Positions 7,530 through 11,090 of a stretch of DNA of 11,090 bases are shown one piece after another. The position numbers and the translations under genes were made by a program. The DNA comes from an uncultured Flavobacterium sp. (GTDB lineage: Bacteria; Bacteroidota; Bacteroidia; Flavobacteriales; Flavobacteriaceae). The stretch's first letter is position 1; every line of letters begins with the position of its first letter. The stretch is taken from the NCBI RefSeq assembly GCF_937876455.1, contig NZ_CALFIG010000155.1, forward strand, positions 1 to 11,090, read 5' to 3'. Under the pieces are notes generated by a model that was given only the letters and a program-made list of their open reading frames with translations, was not told where the DNA came from and did not search any database.

Positions 7530-8474
7530 TTAAAAATTATAATTATGTATTGAAGCTTTGGCTAATTCAAATTCAGCCATAATATTTTCTATTAAGACAG
7601 CTACAGGTTGTATGTCATGAATAAGTCCCGCAATTTGACCTATTTCAAGCTCGCCTTCCACTAAATCGCCTTCAAACATTCCTTTTTTGGCTCTTGCTCT
7701 TCCTAATAAGTGTTTTAAATCTTCTATAGATGCACAATTAGCATAGGCATTTTGCACATCATTGAAAAATTTATTTTTTATTAATCGCACGGGTGCCAAT
7801 TCTTTTAATGTAACTAACGTATCTCCTTCATTCGTTTCAATTATTGTTTTTTTAAATGCCTCGTGAGCACTTGACTCGGTTGAAGCGGCAAAACGACTTC
7901 CCATTTGTACCCCATCTGCACCTAATATCATTGCAGCCAACATACCTCTTCCTGTTGCAATTCCTCCTGCTGCAATTAAGGGTATTTCAATATTCTCTTT
8001 TACCATAGGAATTAAAGTCAATGTTGTTGTTTCTTCTCTTCCATTATGACCTCCTGCTTCAAATCCTTCGGCAACAACAGCATCTACTCCAGCTTCTTGT
8101 GCTTTTAGAGCAAATTTTGAGCTACTTACTACATGTACAACTGTAATACCATGCTCTTTAAGAAAAGGTGTCCAAGTCTTTGGATTTCCTGCGGAAGTAA
8201 ATACGATTTTAACTTGTTCCTCTACGAGTATTTGCATTATTTCTTCTACATTTGGATAAAGCATCGGAACATTAACCCCAAATGGTTTATTAGTTGCTTT
8301 TTTACATTTTTGTAAGTGTTCTCGCAATACATCTGGATACATAGACCCCGCCCCTATTAATCCTAATCCGCCAGCATTACTGACAGCACTGGCTAATTTA
8401 TACCCACTATTCCATATCATACCGCCTTGTATGATAGGATATTTTATATCAAATAATTGTGTAATTCTATTCAC
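7530..8474 (-). CDS. Nitronate monooxygenase / FabK-like FMN-dependent flavoprotein
   Basis: A complete 314-residue TIM-barrel flavoprotein of the NMO/2-nitropropane dioxygenase/FabK family. FMN-binding features include 'YPIIQGGMIW' (12-21), 'PFGVNVPML' (64-72), 'AEGFEAGGHNG' (135-145, with His143 at the conserved active-site position), 'AAGGIATGRG' (168-177) and 'GADGVQMGSRF' (185-195). Such enzymes either oxidise alkyl nitronates or, as FabK, reduce enoyl-ACP with NAD(P)H. The sequence alone does not settle which, although the spacing of the GGH motif fits both. Translation must begin at the GTG at 8474, since 'MNRITQLFDIKYPIIQGG' is the normal N-terminus of flavobacterial homologues. This GTG shares its G with the TAG stop of the upstream protease gene, indicating coupled translation. 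Confidence 0.9.
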   Translation of the reverse strand: MNRITQLFDIKYPIIQGGMIWNSGYKLASAVSNAGGLGLIGAGSMYPDVLREHLQKCKKATNKPFGVNVPMLYPNVEEIMQILVEEQVKIVFTSAGNPKTWTPFLKEHGITVVHVVSSSKFALKAQEAGVDAVVAEGFEAGGHNGREETTTLTLIPMVKENIEIPLIAAGGIATGRGMLAAMILGADGVQMGSRFAASTESSAHEAFKKTIIETNEGDTLVTLKELAPVRLIKNKFFNDVQNAYANCASIEDLKHLLGRARAKKGMFEGDLVEGELEIGQIAGLIHDIQPVAVLIENIMAEFELAKASIHNYNF

Positions 8475-10093
8475 TATCTTTTAATTATTTTACCTTTATG
8501 TGAATATTTAGTCTCTAATGTATAATAGTAAATTCCTGATTTGTAAGCTTCTATATCAATAAAAGCATTGTATGAACCTTCAAATTCCTTACTTGTTAGT
8601 AGTTGACCCATAACATTATACACAGAAATAATTCCTTTATCTGAAGCATCTTCAATATGAAAAAAAACTAAATCAGTTGTAGGATTCGGATAAATATAAA
8701 AATCGTTTTCCAGCTCAATAACTTCCATATTCATAGCATTGTTCAAGGCCAATTGAAAATCAGGAATACCAAAGCCTTTTTGAGGTGTAGGAGCTGTATA
8801 TTGATCTGCCGATTGCTTAACAAACTGAACCACTTGTGCAGCGGTTAAGTTAGGAACAGCCGACCAAAAAGAAGCAACCATACCTGCCATAATCGGACTT
8901 GAAAAAGACGTACCACTTCCCATTACTATAGAACCCGTAGTTGTACTAACAGTTGCATTTAAACCTTTTGCACACACATCTGGTTTTACCCTATTATCAT
9001 AAGATGGCCCTATGGAACTAAAATAAGCATAGGCTTCGTTACTATCTACAGCGCCAATCGTTAAGGCACCTATAGCATCTGCAGGTGTACCTATATGAGG
9101 ATTTGATGTAGCACCAGAATTACCTGCGCTTACAACAACTACTATACCCTTTTGAAAAGCCATATTAGCTCCTCTAGCTGCAAATGTTTTTATTCCTGTC
9201 ATGTCTGCATATTGATAGGAATAGTTTGGATTATCATATTCAAAATAACCCAATGATGAATTAATAACATCTGCACCATAATAATCGGCTAATTCTGCAG
9301 CTTCTACCCAATAGGATTCTTCCACTGGATTTTCTGAATTTACATCTTCTGTAATAAATAAATAATAGTTAGCATCAGGTGCTGTACCGACTAATTGTCC
9401 GTTTACATTTCCTCCCATACAAGAAAGCACCATAGTACCATGATTATGCCTTGTATAATAATTTGAATTGGCATCTGGAAAATTAAATCCTCCTAAAATT
9501 TGATTATTTGTAAGCAAACTTTGGAAAGGCGCAGCAGTATCAACGCCAGTAAATCCCGAATCTAATATTGCAATTATTTTACCTTGGCCAGTATAATTTT
9601 GTTGGTGCAATAAATGACCATTTAACATTTCAATTTGGTTAGCTGATGTTCCGTAGTTGTAATTCACTTGTACATTCCAGTTTTTTGCACTAGAACTATT
9701 CTTTTGAGTTGAAACAACTCGGCCTGTAGGATTTAAAGCATGATTTGCAAACCTTACGTTGTTAACAAAAGACAAATTAGTTAATGATTGAATTACCGTC
9801 TGTGTACCACGAATATGCAATGCGTTTAACCACTTTGATTTTGCCATTACAGTAATTCCTGGAACAGCTGTTATTTGTGTAATGTAAGATTGTTCTACAG
9901 GAACATCAGTAATATCTAAAAAAATATTTTGAGCTGCTCTCCTATCTAATGCTCTTTGGGTTAGCATAGATAGAGGATTTCCTAAAAATGAATTTGCACT
10001 CGGTTTATCATTAAAATATACCCAAGCATCTTCAATTTGAGAAAAACTGAATTGAAATATAAAAATGAATACTAAAAAATAATTTTTCTTCAT
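8474..10093 (-). CDS. Secreted subtilisin-like (S8) serine protease with T9SS C-terminal sorting domain
   Basis: A 539-residue exported protease. The signal peptide is 1-19 ('FLVFIFIFQFSFSQ'). A propeptide-like region (about 20-140) precedes the S8 domain (about 165-455). The catalytic triad is visible: Asp178 in 'IIAILDSG', His218 in 'HNHGT' and Ser396 in 'SGTSFSSP', with oxyanion Asn325 in 'SAGNSG'. Residues about 465-539 form a type A T9SS sorting domain, with 'YPNPTTD' (468-474), 'YNVMGQLL', 'SGIYYYTLE' and the basic end 'KGKIIKR'. The protein should cross the inner membrane by Sec and the outer membrane by T9SS, losing the tail. The ATG at 10093 gives a clean signal peptide; an upstream TTG at 10111 only adds MIKID-type residues. 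It is the first gene of the compact run, and its TAG overlaps the next gene's GTG by one base. Confidence 0.93.
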   Translation of the reverse strand: MKKNYFLVFIFIFQFSFSQIEDAWVYFNDKPSANSFLGNPLSMLTQRALDRRAAQNIFLDITDVPVEQSYITQITAVPGITVMAKSKWLNALHIRGTQTVIQSLTNLSFVNNVRFANHALNPTGRVVSTQKNSSSAKNWNVQVNYNYGTSANQIEMLNGHLLHQQNYTGQGKIIAILDSGFTGVDTAAPFQSLLTNNQILGGFNFPDANSNYYTRHNHGTMVLSCMGGNVNGQLVGTAPDANYYLFITEDVNSENPVEESYWVEAAELADYYGADVINSSLGYFEYDNPNYSYQYADMTGIKTFAARGANMAFQKGIVVVVSAGNSGATSNPHIGTPADAIGALTIGAVDSNEAYAYFSSIGPSYDNRVKPDVCAKGLNATVSTTTGSIVMGSGTSFSSPIMAGMVASFWSAVPNLTAAQVVQFVKQSADQYTAPTPQKGFGIPDFQLALNNAMNMEVIELENDFYIYPNPTTDLVFFHIEDASDKGIISVYNVMGQLLTSKEFEGSYNAFIDIEAYKSGIYYYTLETKYSHKGKIIKR

Positions 10094-10108
10094 AATGTCA
10101 ATTTTTAT

Positions 10109-10116
10109 CAAATATA
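10109..10116 (-). promoter_or_regulatory. Candidate -7 promoter element in front of the protease operon
   Basis: On the minus strand this reads TATATTTG, a full match to the Bacteroidetes TAnnTTTG -7 element, in the 30-bp gap between mnmA and the protease ATG (10093). A start site about 7 nt downstream would leave a leader of only about 10 nt. No clear TTG is seen at the -33 spacing. The site would allow the protease run to be transcribed apart from mnmA, but the AT-rich context makes chance matches likely. Confidence 0.35.
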
Positions 10117-10123
10117 GGGAATT

Positions 10124-11005
10124 TTAAGAAATAACACCACTACCTAGTAGTTCTTCATTTTCATACCATGCAACAAACTGACCTTCAGTTATAGCCGATT
10201 GCGGCTCGTCAAATCTTACATACATTCCTTTCTCAAATTGATATAAAGTAGCTGATTGCAAAGCTTGTCGGTATCTTATTCTTGCTTTTACATCACGACT
10301 TTGGTGTGAAGCCAATCTTAAATCTTCTCTTACCCAATGAACTTCATCATTTGAAATGAATAAAGTTTGTTTAAATAAACCTGGATGTTGACTTCCTTGT
10401 CCCGTATAAATTATATTCTTTTCTACGTCTGTTTCAATTACAAATAAAGGCTCTTTTGTACCCCCAACATGTAAACCTTTGCGTTGCCCTTTAGTAAAAT
10501 AATGTGCCCCTTGATGTTTTGCTTTAACAATTCCCAATGTTTCTGCATATATTTTATTTGCCGATTCGTAAGCTAATTGTGCTTCAAAATTAGTATGTAT
10601 AGGTTGAGGTTCTTGATAAATAGCTGCATTTTCAGGAATTTCTATAATTAATCCTTCTTTAGGCTGCAATTTTTGTTGTAAAAATTCAGGTAATCTTACT
10701 TTACCAATAAAACATAATCCTTGTGAGTCTTTCTTTTCAGCTGTAATTAAATCTGCTTTTGCTGCAATTTCTCTTACTTCTGGTTTCGTTAATTCACCTA
10801 TTGGAAATAATGCTTTAGCTAACTGCTGTTGAGACAATTGACACAAAAAATACGATTGGTCTTTATTTATATCTTTTCCCGCAAGTAATTGGTGTATTTC
10901 TTGACCTTCAACATGCAATGTGTTCTTCCTGCAATAATGTCCCGTAGCTACATAATCAGCTCCTAGAGATAAAGCTATTTTCATAAAAACATCAAACTTT
11001 ATTTC
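10124..11005 (-). CDS. mnmA: tRNA-specific 2-thiouridylase MnmA, N-terminal part missing
   Basis: About 293 residues matching the C-terminal three-quarters of MnmA, which puts the s2 group on U34 of tRNA-Lys, -Glu and -Gln. From 11005 downwards the family match is clear: 'EIKFDVFMKIAL', 'GADYVATGHYCR', 'DKDQSYFL'-like 'NKDQSYFLCQL', 'DSQGLCFIG' with the second catalytic Cys (codon 10712-10714), 'TKGQRKGLHVGG' and 'QSAITEGQFVAWY'. An extra stretch of about 30 residues (10535-10627) lies between the EI and H-GA-FT motifs, as I recall for Bacteroidetes forms. Upstream of 11005 the frame stays open to the window edge, but its sequence (including the ATG at 11080) is not MnmA. The PP-loop and the 'NPDVLCN' segment with the first catalytic Cys are absent. 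About 100 N-terminal residues are therefore missing, by a chimeric join or a real disruption. Confidence 0.9.
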   Translation of the reverse strand, partial: EIKFDVFMKIALSLGADYVATGHYCRKNTLHVEGQEIHQLLAGKDINKDQSYFLCQLSQQQLAKALFPIGELTKPEVREIAAKADLITAEKKDSQGLCFIGKVRLPEFLQQKLQPKEGLIIEIPENAAIYQEPQPIHTNFEAQLAYESANKIYAETLGIVKAKHQGAHYFTKGQRKGLHVGGTKEPLFVIETDVEKNIIYTGQGSQHPGLFKQTLFISNDEVHWVREDLRLASHQSRDVKARIRYRQALQSATLYQFEKGMYVRFDEPQSAITEGQFVAWYENEELLGSGVIS

Positions 11006-11090
11006 TTCCCGCCTGGAATCGGAATTGCTGAACCCACCATGCAAGTCGCAAAAGACAATATTGCTAAGGTACCACTCCAAGCAAAGATCG
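11006..11090 (-). other. Foreign-looking edge sequence joined to mnmA
   Basis: About 85 bases that do not belong to the neighbouring mnmA. G+C is 41 of 83 bases (11008-11090), against roughly one third in the rest of the window. In the minus-strand frame starting at 11088 it encodes a hydrophobic peptide containing 'GTLAILSFATCMVGSAIP', then 'IPGG', and runs into a stop at 10999-11001 only after crossing the join. The small-residue helix followed by a PGG turn recalls the C-terminal part of lysylphosphatidylglycerol-synthase-type (YbhN/UPF0104) membrane proteins of Actinobacteria. That family call is from memory and tentative. A KpnI-type GGTACC lies at 11067-11072. Confidence 0.55.

Noticed and set aside
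10094..10111. Upstream TTG at 10111 as the start of the protease
   Set aside because: The ATG at 10093 gives a standard MKK-type signal peptide; the extra residues have no support.
11078..11080. ATG at 11080 as the true start of mnmA
   Set aside because: The 25 residues after it do not resemble MnmA, and the PP-loop domain would be missing; the frame also stays open past it to the window edge.
1..11090. CRISPR array, tRNA or rRNA, transposase, phage genes or a defence system
   Set aside because: None is visible: coding density is high, intergenic gaps are too short or featureless, and every long frame is assigned to another family.

Overview
The window looks like a chromosome segment from a member of the Bacteroidetes, most probably Flavobacteriaceae. 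It is strongly AT-rich and lacks Shine-Dalgarno sequences. Promoter-like TAnnTTTG elements are present. The gene content includes a PorP/SprF-family protein and a subtilase with a type IX secretion (T9SS) C-terminal sorting domain, both characteristic of this phylum. No species can be named from the sequence alone.

Layout. The left edge holds the 3' part of a plus-strand PorP/SprF-like outer membrane protein gene (to 653), whose last codons double as a rho-independent terminator. A gene-free stretch (654-844) rich in small inverted repeats separates it from a convergent minus-strand yifB/comM gene (845-2380). yifB has its own candidate promoter (2414-2421). Next comes a strong minus-strand terminator (2438-2467) that closes a long, tightly packed minus-strand gene run. 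In transcription order (right to left) this run is: T9SS-sorted subtilisin-like protease (to 10093), nitronate monooxygenase/FabK-like flavoprotein, small secreted protein of unknown function, aminodeoxychorismate synthase component I (pabB), tRNA(Ile)-lysidine synthetase (tilS) and DsbD-type thiol:disulfide interchange protein. Junctions within the run are a 1-nt TAG/GTG overlap, gaps of 3-14 nt and a 17-nt overlap, so it is probably one operon of about 7.6 kb. Upstream of it lies the 3' three-quarters of mnmA, a tRNA 2-thiouridylase.

The genes do not form one pathway. They are two tRNA anticodon-modifying enzymes (MnmA for U34 thiolation, TilS for C34 lysidine), a folate-branch enzyme, an envelope redox protein and exported proteins. 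I read this as an ordinary housekeeping region and see no new defence, mobile or biosynthetic system.

The main anomaly is the right edge. From about 11006 to 11090 the sequence stops matching MnmA just where the family-invariant catalytic-Cys segment should be. It also jumps to about 49% G+C and in another frame encodes a hydrophobic peptide ending in a PGG motif. This looks like a chimeric join, possibly to actinobacterial DNA, or else a real disruption of mnmA.
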